A stretch of 64,000 nt of DNA from assembly GCA_944320015.1 (NCBI GenBank), contig CALUFO010000014.1, positions 1 through 64,000 of the forward strand, given 5' to 3'. Of the stretch, positions 15,980-23,201 are shown piece after piece. The notes beneath the pieces are model-generated. The model was not told the origin of the DNA and searched no databases. It saw only the letters and a program-made list of their open reading frames with translations. Position 1 is the first letter of the stretch. Every line of letters begins with the position of its first letter. The stretch comes from an uncultured Barnesiella sp. (GTDB lineage Bacteria; Bacteroidota; Bacteroidia; Bacteroidales; Barnesiellaceae). The position numbers were made by a program, and so were the translations under genes.

Positions 15980-16120
15980 CTTACGGCCATTACAGCCGTG
16001 GACCGGATTGTGCAAGGCTTTTTGGAAAAATACCGGAGCGCAGCGAGGATGATTTTTCCAAAAACCGCAAGGCCCGGCCTTGCTCAATCCACAAGGGACA
16101 CGGCTAATTTTGCCGTCAAG
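15980..16120 (-). repeat. Long palindrome E2, putative structured 5' leader
   Basis: Minus strand: GACGGC..ATTA..GCCGTG pairs with ..CACGGC..TAAT..GCCGT; ATTGAGCAAGGCC pairs with GCCTTGCACAAT; the inner stem GGTTTTTGGAAAAATC pairs with ATTTTTCCAAAAAGCC, and the tip is CTCGCTGCGCTCCGG. The AATTA/TAAT pair replaces AAAGGT/ACCTTT of E3 and E4, a compensatory change. A second hairpin (CCGG..CTCCGAGAG..CCGG) follows before the start at 15922. Right of the palindrome, 16121-16215 holds no gene. Confidence 0.85.
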
Positions 16121-16215
16121 AAAATCGGAATCATGGCACATACTTTTAGCCTTTATCTTCTATCTGTCATCCATGCTTTTTATATCTCTTCCCGACCCCG
16201 CAACAGTGTCGGCGA

Positions 16216-16240
16216 TGCAACGTGATGACATACGGCGACA
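16216..16240 (+). promoter_or_regulatory. Shared ICE control motif, copy 3
   Basis: TGCAACGTGATGACATACGG followed by CGACA, 38 bp before the -7 box of the traE promoter. It differs from copy 2 by one base over 25. Confidence 0.7.
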
Positions 16241-16253
16241 CGCATCGTCTGAC

Positions 16254-16286
16254 TTGTAAATCAAATGATTAAGTGCTATATATTTG
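16254..16286 (+). promoter_or_regulatory. Promoter of the traE operon
   Basis: TTG at 16254-16256, a 22-bp spacer and TATATTTG at 16279-16286, a full TAnnTTTG match identical to the DUF3945 promoter box. traE starts 43 bp downstream. The spacer is slightly long, consistent with an activator binding at 16216. Confidence 0.6.
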
Positions 16287-16329
16287 TGGTCGAAATCATT
16301 TTTTGTCTCACTTTTAAATGTTTCGACAC

Positions 16330-16626
16330 ATGAAAAAAAGAATCATTTTCGCAGCGGTGGCACTCCTCGCCACGGCAGGGGCATACGCCCAGGGTAACGG
16401 TATCGGCGGCATCACGGAAGCCACCAACATGGTGACATCCTACTTCGATCCCGCGACCAAGCTCATCTACGCCATCGGAGCCGTTGTCGGCCTTATCGGA
16501 GGCGTCAAGGTCTATTCAAAGTTCTCGTCGGGAGATCCGGACACCTCCAAGACCGCCGCCTCCTGGTTCGGCGCCTGCATCTTCCTGATAGTGGCGGCCA
16601 CCATTCTCCGTTCATTCTTCCTCTAA
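16330..16626 (+). CDS. traE: TraE (DUF4134), VirB3/VirB2-like pilin-size membrane protein
   Basis: The start is ATG 16330 (MKKRIIFAAVALLATAGAYAQ), which gives a clean signal sequence. The mature part has two hydrophobic segments (LIYAIGAVVGLIGGVKVY and WFGACIFLIVAATILRSFF) separated by a short polar loop, the layout of DUF4134, the TraE family of Bacteroidetes conjugation systems, which is comparable to a VirB2-type pilin. It would sit in the inner membrane as pilus subunit or channel component. It leads the traE-F-G operon, three bases before traF. Confidence 0.88.
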   Translation: MKKRIIFAAVALLATAGAYAQGNGIGGITEATNMVTSYFDPATKLIYAIGAVVGLIGGVKVYSKFSSGDPDTSKTAASWFGACIFLIVAATILRSFFL

Positions 16627-16628
16627 TC

Positions 16629-16994
16629 ATGGCGGAATACCAGGTAAACAAGGGGATAGGACGCAGCCCGGAATTCAAGGGTCTCAAAAGCCAGTACCTG
16701 TTCATCTTCGCCGGCGGACTGCTCGCGCTGTTCGTGATTTTCGTGGTGATGTACATGGCCGGCATAGACCAGTGGGTGTGCATAGGATTCGGAACGGTAT
16801 CGGTATCGGCCTCGGCACTTGTCTGGGGCACGTTCCGGCTCAACGCCCGCTACGGTGAGTTCGGACTCATGAAATTACAGGCGTCGCGCAACCGTCCCCG
16901 CCACATCATCAGCCGCAGGAGTTTCCACCGGCTGTTTTCAGCAACCTCAAAAAACGAAGCGTATGAGAAACGTAATGAAAGCCGCCACACTTGA
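16629..16994 (+). CDS. traF: TraF (DUF4133), VirB3-like conjugation protein
   Basis: A 121-residue protein with a short cytoplasmic N-terminus (MAEYQVNKGIGRSPEFKGLKSQY) and two adjacent membrane helices (YLFIFAGGLLALFVIFVVMYMAG and WVCIGFGTVSVSASALVWGTF), the DUF4133 pattern. VirB3-like proteins pair with the VirB4 ATPase, and traG follows here with a 32-bp overlap. The C-terminal 15 residues run into the traG region and are more extended than I expect for the family, so the end may be slightly altered. Confidence 0.85.
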   Translation: MAEYQVNKGIGRSPEFKGLKSQYLFIFAGGLLALFVIFVVMYMAGIDQWVCIGFGTVSVSASALVWGTFRLNARYGEFGLMKLQASRNRPRHIISRRSFHRLFSATSKNEAYEKRNESRHT

Positions 16995-17945
16995 GAGCAA
17001 GTTTCCATTGCTCTCTGTGGAGGAGGGCTGCATCATCAGCAAGGACGCAGACATCACCGTTGCATACCGTGTGGAACTGCCGGAGCTGTTCACGCTCACG
17101 CAGGCCGAATATGAGGCGGTGCATTCCGCATGGGCCAAGGCGGTGAGGGTTCTGCCGGCATACAGCATCGTGCACAAGCAGGATTTCTTCATTGAGGAGA
17201 GTTATAAGCCGGATATATGCCGTGATGACCTGAGTTTCCTCAGCCGTTCCTTTGAGCGGCATTTCAACGAGCGTCCGTACCTGCGTCACAACTGCTATCT
17301 GTTCCTCACCAAGACCACGAAGGAGCGTAGCCGCACGATGAGCAACTTCAACGCGCTCACACGGGGATTCATCATTCCAAAGGAGATGCAGGGCCGGGAG
17401 ACGGCGACACGTTTCCTCGAAGCCTGCTCCCAGTTCGAGCGCATAATCAACGACAGCGGCTTTGTCAGGATAAGCCGTCTGTCCGATGCCGACATCACCG
17501 GCACCGATAAAAGCGCGGGCATCATAGAGAAGTATTTCTCGCTCTCGCAGGAGGACACCACCTGCCTGCAAGACATCACACTTGAACCGGGCGAGATGCG
17601 CATAGGCGACAACTTCCTGTGCCTGCACACGCTGTCGGACCCGGAGGATCTGCCGTCAAGCGTCGCCACTGACTCGCGTTACGAGCGACTCTCCACCGAC
17701 CGCAGCGACTGCCGCCTGTCATTCGCCGCGCCCATAGGGGTGCTTCTGACCTGCAACCATATCGTGAACCAGTACCTGTTCATCGAGGACTCCGCCGAGA
17801 ACCTGCGCAAGTTCGAGCAGACCGCCCGCAATATGCACTCGCTGTCGCGTTACAGCCGCTCCAACCAGATAAACCGTGAATGGATAGAGGAATATCTGAA
17901 CGAGGCCCACAGCAAGGGGCTGACCTCGATATGGATTAGAGAAAT

Positions 17946-17976
17946 TTCAGTTGTCAAGTTTTTCTTGATAACTGAA
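17946..17976. other. Hairpin at the traG break
   Basis: TTCAGTTGTCAAG (17946-17958) is an imperfect complement of CTTGATAACTGAA (17964-17976), loop TTTTT. It lies within 15 bp of the end of traG homology and may mark the left edge of the inserted cassette; 17977-18072 is AT-rich with no gene. Confidence 0.45.
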
Positions 17977-18072
17977 CGAGACGTTAAGAACTTAGGATTA
18001 TATTATCGCAAAAAAACAAAACGAAATACCACAAGAAACCAAAACAGAACGCCACAAAAAGCCAAAATACAG

Positions 18073-18104
18073 TTTGTAAACACACTTAAAATCACTATCT
18101 TTGC
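18073..18104 (+). promoter_or_regulatory. Promoter of the second AAA_14 gene
   Basis: TTTG at 18073-18076, exactly 19 bp spacer, then TATCTTTGC at 18096-18104: the full Bacteroidetes consensus. The start codon is 24 bp further on. This cassette therefore brings its own promoter. Confidence 0.75.
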
Positions 18105-18128
18105 AGGCGAAAACCAATAATATAGGAT

Positions 18129-19418
18129 ATGGCATACTTACCTCGAATTGCAGACCATATATTAAAGGAGTATCTGGAAGCATTTGGCGCGGTCCTTATT
18201 GAAGGACCTAAATGGTGTGGTAAAACGACTACAGCCGAACAACAAGCCAACAGTGAACTGAAACTCCAAAACCCCGACACACGGGATGGCTATCTTGCTA
18301 CTGCCGCTACACGCCCATCTCTTCTTTTGGATGGATCGACTCCGCGCCTGATTGACGAATGGCAGGATGCGCCTACTTTATGGGATGCCGTAAGGACAGC
18401 CGTGGACGAGCGTCAGAAAGTCGGACAATTCATACTTACCGGATCAAATTCCGTAGATAAATCCAAAATACGTCATACCGGAACAGGCCGCATAGCACGG
18501 ATGCGGATGTTCCCCATGAGTTTGTGGGAATCGGGTGAATCAACAGGAGAGATATCCCTTACAGAGCTTTTTAATAATCCGGACTTGGTTATTGATGGTA
18601 AGACATCAAAACTCGACATAAAACAGCTTATATTCGCTTCATGCAGGGGCGGATGGCCTGCATCGTTATTGGGAACTACTTCTCGAGCACAATTGTTGGT
18701 CGCCAAGAATTATCTACAGAGTGTTTGTTCAAGTGATATCTCTACGGTTGATGGTGTTGACCGGAATGAAAAGCTTGCACGTGAAATATTACGCACGTAT
18801 GCCCGTAATATTTCCACGCTTGCCAAAAAGAGCAAAATGATTCAGGATGTGGCTTTGATGACAGAGAGTTGTACGGAGCCTACATTTGACAGTTATGTGT
18901 CCGCATTGGAAAAACTGTTCGTTATCCAGGATATTGATTCATGGTCGCCTGCTGTCCGTTCTGCAACAGCAATAAGAAGAGGGAAAAAAAGAGGTTTTAC
19001 TGATCCATCTATTGCCGTGGCCGCACTTGGATTATCACCCGAACTTTTGCAGATGGATTTAAAGACCTATGGATTTATTTTTGAATGTATGGCCATGAGG
19101 GATTTGCGGGCATATTCCCAATCATCATACGGATCGATTTCGTATTATCATGACAGGTATGATCTTGAAGCGGATGCTGTTCTTCATCTTGATGATGGAC
19201 GTTATGCTCTCATTGAGTTCAAACTTGGAGGGTCTGAAATTGATATGGGAGCCAAGCATCTTCTTGAAATTAGGGAACTTGTAAGAAAAAAGAATGAGAA
19301 GGAAACTCAGATAAAGATGAGAGAACCAGACTTGTTGTTGATTATCACCGGTGGTCCAATCGCATATACGCGTCCTGACGGCGTAAAAATAATTCCGTTG
19401 GCTTGTCTTAAAAATTGA
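18129..19418 (+). CDS. AAA (AAA_14) ATPase with DUF4143, paralogue interrupting the tra operon
   Basis: A 429-residue protein with Walker A LIEGPKWCGKTTTAEQ near residues 24-39, Walker B LLLDGSTPRLIDEWQ near 63-77 and a sensor QFILTGSNS near 101. The C-terminal DUF4143 region ends with DLEADAVLHLDDGRYALIEFKLG, where D and the E-x-K triad of a PD-(D/E)XK-like fold are intact, unlike in the copy at 3450. The family is frequent as solitary mobile-looking genes; targets and activity are unknown. It has its own consensus promoter, sits exactly where traG is cut, and is followed by a perfect 34-bp palindrome. No transposase is present, so the mode of insertion is open. Confidence 0.88.
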   Translation: MAYLPRIADHILKEYLEAFGAVLIEGPKWCGKTTTAEQQANSELKLQNPDTRDGYLATAATRPSLLLDGSTPRLIDEWQDAPTLWDAVRTAVDERQKVGQFILTGSNSVDKSKIRHTGTGRIARMRMFPMSLWESGESTGEISLTELFNNPDLVIDGKTSKLDIKQLIFASCRGGWPASLLGTTSRAQLLVAKNYLQSVCSSDISTVDGVDRNEKLAREILRTYARNISTLAKKSKMIQDVALMTESCTEPTFDSYVSALEKLFVIQDIDSWSPAVRSATAIRRGKKRGFTDPSIAVAALGLSPELLQMDLKTYGFIFECMAMRDLRAYSQSSYGSISYYHDRYDLEADAVLHLDDGRYALIEFKLGGSEIDMGAKHLLEIRELVRKKNEKETQIKMREPDLLLIITGGPIAYTRPDGVKIIPLACLKN

Positions 19419-19456
19419 TTTTAATAGTGGGAGGGCATCACCAATATTAAAGTCAT

Positions 19457-19490
19457 TTTCCAACTATCGCAAATTTGCGATAGTTGGAAA
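19457..19490. repeat. Perfect 34-bp palindrome after the AAA_14 cassette
   Basis: The 17-bp arm TTTCCAACTATCGCAAA is followed directly by its exact complement with no loop. Zero-loop perfect symmetry fits a protein-binding or recombination site better than an RNA terminator. The half ATCGCAAA also occurs upstream of this ATPase (about 18003) and TCGCAAA just upstream of its paralogue (about 3429). Confidence 0.7.
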
Positions 19491-19514
19491 GCAATGTGCA
19501 TTTTTACGCATTGC
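19491..19514 (-). terminator. Probable terminator of the long E3 operon
   Basis: GCAATG and CATTGC form a stem around TGCATTTTTACG directly after the stop of the 170-aa gene; on the minus strand TTTCC follows. Weak T-run, so moderate confidence. Confidence 0.5.
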
Positions 19515-20027
19515 TTATGATTGTGACCGTGCATTTTGAATCGATAGTATAACCTCTCTTTCAATTTCGGCATATTTTTCAATTTTGGATTGCAGTTTCC
19601 GGCGGAACTTTGCAAGCGTTTCATCTTCGGTCTCAATAAAGAACATATTGTTCTTCCGCTGGTATTCAAGATATTCCTGTTCCTTGCGTCGGGCGATGGT
19701 GATTTGAGCCTTGGCCGCTGACAGTCTGGAAAGGAGTGAGCCGAAATCCATACTTAAACCGGTGCGCCTGTCATAATATGAGAAATATGCCTGGACATTC
19801 TCTTTGGGATATTGGCACAAGAGCCGGGCTTGGCGCCATCTGACAACCCATTGGCGTCGCTCATATACATTACGCGGAAGGTCATAGCGGAACAAAACAA
19901 CCCGTTGCCGTTCCTTCGTCCGGTATTCGATGGTGATACCGACCCATTTCTCGATTATCTTCTCCCGTTGGGTTTTCGCATATTCGCGGGCATATTCCAT
20001 CCAGCCGCCCATGTTCTCCTGTGCCAT
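19515..20027 (-). CDS. ICE hypothetical protein, 170 aa, coiled-coil rich
   Basis: A basic, highly charged protein (YAREYAKTQREKIIEKWVGITIEYRTKERQRVV) with a predicted coiled coil at the C-terminus (ARRKEQEYLEYQRKN ... KFRRKLQSKIEKYAEIEREVILSIQ). There is no signal peptide and no catalytic motif. The middle part (VYERRQWVVRWRQARLLCQYPKENVQAYFSYYD) suggests nucleic-acid contact through Arg and aromatic residues, which is only an impression. It is the last gene of the minus-strand operon that starts behind palindrome E3 and lies 7 bp after the 328-aa gene. Family unknown to me. Confidence 0.7.
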   Translation of the reverse strand: MAQENMGGWMEYAREYAKTQREKIIEKWVGITIEYRTKERQRVVLFRYDLPRNVYERRQWVVRWRQARLLCQYPKENVQAYFSYYDRRTGLSMDFGSLLSRLSAAKAQITIARRKEQEYLEYQRKNNMFFIETEDETLAKFRRKLQSKIEKYAEIEREVILSIQNARSQS

Positions 20028-20034
20028 AGAATAA

Positions 20035-21021
20035 TCAATTATCGGTCAACGCATTTTCAATCCGGTCATAAAGAGAATTGAACTCATCCTGATAGGGTTC
20101 AATAAACTCACCATTCTCATTACACATATCTTCAAGAGGAATCCCATGTTTCTTAACGAGAGTCAGGTCTGCCAACTTGCAGGCGACCTCGTTTATGATA
20201 CTGCTTCGCTCGGAAGGTTTTATATACGATCCGGTTGGAATGATGATTTCCTTACGGGTGTCGCTTATCTGTACCCATAACTCCGAAGATACTCCACACT
20301 CCATAAGCCGTTGCTCAATCCTTTTATCCAGTAGGATTTTAAGATAGCCATTTATAGCGTTGCGACATCCGGTAAAGTCAGGATTCCTTTGACCTTTGGC
20401 TTTGACATAGTGTATGGTTCCTTTTCTATCAAACATCCTGACGGATTTCTTAAAAGTCCCCTTTGTCCGTATATGGATGTCAAATCCGTCACGTTTGGCA
20501 AGTTCGAGAAAATACTCCGACATTATTTCTTTCCCGTCAAGGAACCTGCGTTTCTGCTCATCAAGCATTTCATCATGTTCCTTCTCGCGCCTGATTCTTT
20601 CTTCCTTCGCTTTCTCCTCGCGTAGCTGATCTTCCTCTTTACGGCGATTCTCCGCAATTTCGCGGGACTGCCATAATGGTGAGGTATCCATACCGAGCAT
20701 CTCGAACACCCGTATTTCCAACAGTCGTATATAATCATGGTGGCCGACACTTTCCATAACGTCCTGTATCCATGTGCGGCATCTTTCGGCCAGACGCTTG
20801 CAGTTTTCATCGCGTTCAAGAGACACTCGTGATGTATTTCCGATAGAGAAATAGATATCATTGATATGGAACACGACCGTAAACAGGTCTTGCGACGGTC
20901 CTCCATATTCCGCCGGCTGATAGAAAGCCTTGAACACGTTCTCTGCGACAGGTTCAAGTTCAAGAAAGGCATTTATAACCTTGTTGCCGCTTTTATCGTA
21001 TTTGATAACCTTGGTTTTCAT
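20035..21021 (-). CDS. ICE hypothetical protein, 328 aa, with central charged coil
   Basis: The start ATG 21021 (MKTKVIKYDKSGNKVINAFLEL) is chosen because the longer frame upstream translates an intercistronic hairpin. Three parts can be seen: an N-terminal beta-rich domain (AFYQPAEYGGPSQDLFTVVFHINDIYFSIG), a highly charged helix of about 50 residues (RKEEDQLREEKAKEERIRREKEHDEM), and a C-terminal domain (DIHIRTKGTFKKSVRMFDRKGTIHYVKAKG ... NAINGYLKILLDKRI). No known catalytic motif. It belongs to the E3 operon between the J-domain gene and the 170-aa gene. It may be a structural or scaffolding protein; function is unknown. Confidence 0.7.
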   Translation of the reverse strand: MKTKVIKYDKSGNKVINAFLELEPVAENVFKAFYQPAEYGGPSQDLFTVVFHINDIYFSIGNTSRVSLERDENCKRLAERCRTWIQDVMESVGHHDYIRLLEIRVFEMLGMDTSPLWQSREIAENRRKEEDQLREEKAKEERIRREKEHDEMLDEQKRRFLDGKEIMSEYFLELAKRDGFDIHIRTKGTFKKSVRMFDRKGTIHYVKAKGQRNPDFTGCRNAINGYLKILLDKRIEQRLMECGVSSELWVQISDTRKEIIIPTGSYIKPSERSSIINEVACKLADLTLVKKHGIPLEDMCNENGEFIEPYQDEFNSLYDRIENALTDN

Positions 21022-21052
21022 GATGTTGTATAATATTTTAAGTGAGTATATG

Positions 21053-21090
21053 GGTACAGGAAGAAGATTGAGGAATCTACCTCCTGTACC
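21053..21090. other. Intercistronic hairpin in the E3 operon
   Basis: GGTACAGGA and TCCTGTACC pair around a 20-base loop between the J-domain gene stop (21101) and the next start (21021). There is no T-run on the minus strand, so it is more likely an RNA processing or stabilising structure than a terminator. Confidence 0.5.
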
Positions 21091-21100
21091 ATGATTTATT

Positions 21101-22135
21101 TTATGCCGAAGCCGGACATAGAGGTCCATTCTCCAACTCCCATTTCTCACGGGCTTCGTTATATTCCAGCTCTTCCTGCCGGAGCATACGTTCCGTTTCG
21201 GGAGTATAGCCGATGAAGCGGATACAGCCGCCGTTATATCCGGTCAGCTTGCATATTATGCCGGCCTTTTCCAGTTTGTCGATACGTTTGTGTGCAGACT
21301 TGGCACTTGAATACTGCTTCGGCCAGAAGTAATGCTCGCCCTTTGAACCATAGTGATCCGAACCGTAGACCATATAGCCGGAATGTCGCCGGCTCTCTAT
21401 AAAGTCGAAACGGCCTTTTTCAAGAGCCTGTCGGATAGCCTTGTGCGCTGCCCCTTCCGGATGTCTGAAAGTCTTTGGCTTCGGACCTTTCATGCCGAGT
21501 TTCGGAAGCACGACCTTGTATGGATTGCTCCATTTGCCTATGCCGAGAGTCAGATAGAAGTTGGTGCAGAAGTAGTCGGTCATAGGGTCGCTGTTGTCAT
21601 AGTTGTATGACATGACAAAATCCTTGACGTTGGTCATTACCTCACGCGCCCTGTCTGTCAAATCCTTATCTTTTTCAATCCAGTAGTGGTTAACTGAATA
21701 GTGTATATATCCGGACTCCTTTGTAAACGCCTCGAAATCGGCACTCATTAAGGTGACATGTATTGAACTGTAACCGTCGCGCCTTACAGAGAACTTGTAT
21801 TTCGGATATGTCTCCTTGAGCCAGCTACGTATTATCTCCACAATCTCTCGTGAGGACTGTCCATTGTAGTTGCTGCCTCGCCACCGGTATTCGTTGTAGA
21901 CATATCGGGTGTATTCCCCGGCGGATGCTCCGCCATAGTCGTTCTCATAACCGTTAATGTCCGATGTCGGCGACACAGGGACATCTTTCCATACTGCAAA
22001 CAGCTCCTCAAACTCGGAGTTGATGCGCTGCATGGTTTCGGTACTGCCACCCTTGTCGGGATGGTTGTCGATTGCAAGCCGACGGTACTTCTTTTTCAGG
22101 TCCGCCAGACTGCTGATGTTCTGAAAGTAGGTCAT
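21101..22135 (-). CDS. J-domain protein of the ICE, 344 aa
   Basis: Residues 1-50 form a J domain: FQNISSLADLKKKYRRLAIDNHPDKGGSTETMQRINSEFEELF, with the HPD tripeptide that activates Hsp70 ATPases. There is no Gly/Phe region and no zinc finger as in DnaJ, so it is a type III J protein. A long unknown region follows (residues 75-290; SSREIVEIIRSWLKETYPKYKFSVRRDGYSSIHV), resembling domains of large mobile-element polyproteins. It may recruit host DnaK to a substrate of the element, such as a replication or transfer protein, in the way phage and plasmid J proteins do; that is inferred. It lies in the E3 operon, 18 bp after the 67-aa gene. Confidence 0.8.
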   Translation of the reverse strand: MTYFQNISSLADLKKKYRRLAIDNHPDKGGSTETMQRINSEFEELFAVWKDVPVSPTSDINGYENDYGGASAGEYTRYVYNEYRWRGSNYNGQSSREIVEIIRSWLKETYPKYKFSVRRDGYSSIHVTLMSADFEAFTKESGYIHYSVNHYWIEKDKDLTDRAREVMTNVKDFVMSYNYDNSDPMTDYFCTNFYLTLGIGKWSNPYKVVLPKLGMKGPKPKTFRHPEGAAHKAIRQALEKGRFDFIESRRHSGYMVYGSDHYGSKGEHYFWPKQYSSAKSAHKRIDKLEKAGIICKLTGYNGGCIRFIGYTPETERMLRQEELEYNEAREKWELENGPLCPASA

Positions 22136-22153
22136 ATCGTTAAGTTTTGTGCG

Positions 22154-22357
22154 TCAGGCCATAGCCACGCGATTGATAAAATACTCCACATAGTCGTCTT
22201 CTATGCCAAGATTGCTGCAAGCCATATACAAGTCATCTTCACGCAGGTCATTAAGTTCCTGCAATTCCTGAAGATGCCGTACCTCGGCTTCAAGATTTTC
22301 CTGTGCGGTCTGTCCGTCGCAGGAGCAGGTTATAGTGATCAGTTCTATCAAATCCAT
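22154..22357 (-). CDS. ICE hypothetical protein, 67 aa
   Basis: A small acidic helical protein (LQELQELNDLREDDLYMACSNLGIEDDYVEYFINRV) without cysteine clusters beyond the N-terminal ITCSCDG. It begins with ATG 22357, 12 bp after the Zn-ribbon gene and 18 bp before the J-domain gene, so it is in the same operon. I do not recognise it. Gene-like spacing, codon use like the neighbours and lack of overlap with anything else support it as real. Confidence 0.55.
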   Translation of the reverse strand: MDLIELITITCSCDGQTAQENLEAEVRHLQELQELNDLREDDLYMACSNLGIEDDYVEYFINRVAMA

Positions 22358-22369
22358 TTATCCGTTGTT

Positions 22370-22579
22370 TTAATTGTTCAAGATGCGTTTCTTATTATAA
22401 TCAGACAGGGAGCAGAAAGAGGTATGCGCATTGCATCCGTCACACCATCGTCCTGATATACCCATATCCGCATAGCTGATGACTGTATTTGTATTTGGAT
22501 CGACCCATTCCATTTCTTGGATATTTGATGAGCCACACACTTCACAAACTATCAGCGTATTCTTTTCTGATGTATCCAT
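22370..22579 (-). CDS. Small Zn-binding ICE protein, 69 aa
   Basis: Two CxxC pairs, VCEVCGS near residue 12 and WCDGCNAH near 46, would bind one zinc ion as a ribbon; between them lies NIQEMEWVDPNTNTVISYADMG. The layout (CxxC, about 33 residues, CxxC) is like the N-terminus of the 152-aa protein at 5115 and suggests relatedness. There is no other motif. It is part of the E3 operon with 7- and 12-bp gaps to its neighbours. Function unknown; a nucleic-acid or protein adaptor is possible. Confidence 0.65.
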   Translation of the reverse strand: MDTSEKNTLIVCEVCGSSNIQEMEWVDPNTNTVISYADMGISGRWCDGCNAHTSFCSLSDYNKKRILNN

Positions 22580-22586
22580 ATCCGTG

Positions 22587-22811
22587 TCATTTGAGGTTGT
22601 ACTTTTTTGCGAAATGATTATTTACCGCAGGGATGCGCTTTTTGTAGAATGGCTGGTTCTCCCTGCACCAGTCGGCAAGCTCCGCCTTGGAGGTAAAAGG
22701 TTTCTGCCAGCTCTGTCCGGCCATAATCAATTCCACGATTGGTGCGAGTTCGGAAATGAACATTCCGACAGTCCAGCCTTCCCATATATGCCTGTTCATG
22801 TCTGTTGCCAT
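22587..22811 (-). CDS. ICE hypothetical protein, 74 aa
   Basis: A small basic protein with a helical N-terminal part (WEGWTVGMFISELAPIVELIMAGQSWQKPFTSKAELADWCRENQPFYKKRIPAVNNHFAKKY). The C-terminal half resembles a small helix-turn-helix or RNA-binding helical bundle, but there is no firm family match. It is close-packed in the E3 operon (5 bp after the 121-aa gene, 7 bp before the Zn-ribbon gene). I recognise this type from other Bacteroides ICEs, always unassigned. Confidence 0.6.
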   Translation of the reverse strand: MATDMNRHIWEGWTVGMFISELAPIVELIMAGQSWQKPFTSKAELADWCRENQPFYKKRIPAVNNHFAKKYNLK

Positions 22812-22816
22812 AGCGT

Positions 22817-23182
22817 TTATGTTTTTAAGGGTTCATTTTCGGTTTCAAGCAGTTCCTGCGCCGCAAGCAGGATTTCGTTGAGCCATATAGGGCTGCGAAC
22901 CGAGAGGTCAAATCGGCTCTCGGTCCGGAATATGTATCCGTCATGCTTTTCTCTGGCGGTCAGGTATAAATAGTTACCCATTACCGAAACTTTTGTGATG
23001 ATGCACTCGAACGGGTCTCCGTCATCGTCAAAAAATATGACATATACGGAATCCGGTGCGTTGGGAACTGTGTCGGACTCCGGAAATTCCAATTCCGACA
23101 GTCCGTGTCTGTGAAGCAATCCTATGATTGCCTCGGCAATCTCCTTACGGAGATCTTCAATCTGTTTGCTGAAATCTTCCAT
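22817..23182 (-). CDS. ICE hypothetical protein, 121 aa
   Basis: An acidic soluble protein. The N-terminus is helical (FSKQIEDLRKEIAEAIIGLLHRHGLSELEF), followed by a beta-rich part (VYVIFFDDDGDPFECIITKVSVMGNYLYLTAREK) and a helical end (IWLNEILLAAQELLETEN). No cysteine clusters, signal peptide or catalytic motif. It lies 19 bp after the 315-aa gene in the E3 operon. The function is unknown. Confidence 0.65.
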   Translation of the reverse strand: MEDFSKQIEDLRKEIAEAIIGLLHRHGLSELEFPESDTVPNAPDSVYVIFFDDDGDPFECIITKVSVMGNYLYLTAREKHDGYIFRTESRFDLSVRSPIWLNEILLAAQELLETENEPLKT

Positions 23183-23201
23183 GTGGTAAATATTTAGGTT
23201 G

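Larger units (their letters stand above)
16963..18120 (+). pseudogene. traG: TraG (VirB4-type conjugation ATPase), N-terminal third only
   Basis: Residues 1 to about 323 match the N-terminal domain of the TraG/VirB4 family of Bacteroidetes ICEs (KAATLESKFPLLSVEEGCIISKDADITVAYRVELPELFTL ... GVLLTCNHIVNQYLFIEDSAENL). At about 17930 (YLNEAHSKGLTSI) homology stops; the following residues WIREISVVKFFLITERD to the TAA at 18120 are AT-rich and unrelated. Intact TraG is about 800 residues and carries the Walker A and B motifs in the missing part. The protein therefore cannot hydrolyse ATP, and traH to traQ are absent too. The cut coincides with the start of the AAA_14 cassette, so insertion with deletion, or replacement, removed the remainder. 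Confidence 0.88.

Noticed and set aside
18129..19490. Insertion sequence carrying the second ATPase
   Set aside because: No transposase, no matching terminal repeats of the usual IS type and no target duplication can be seen; cassette is the more careful term.
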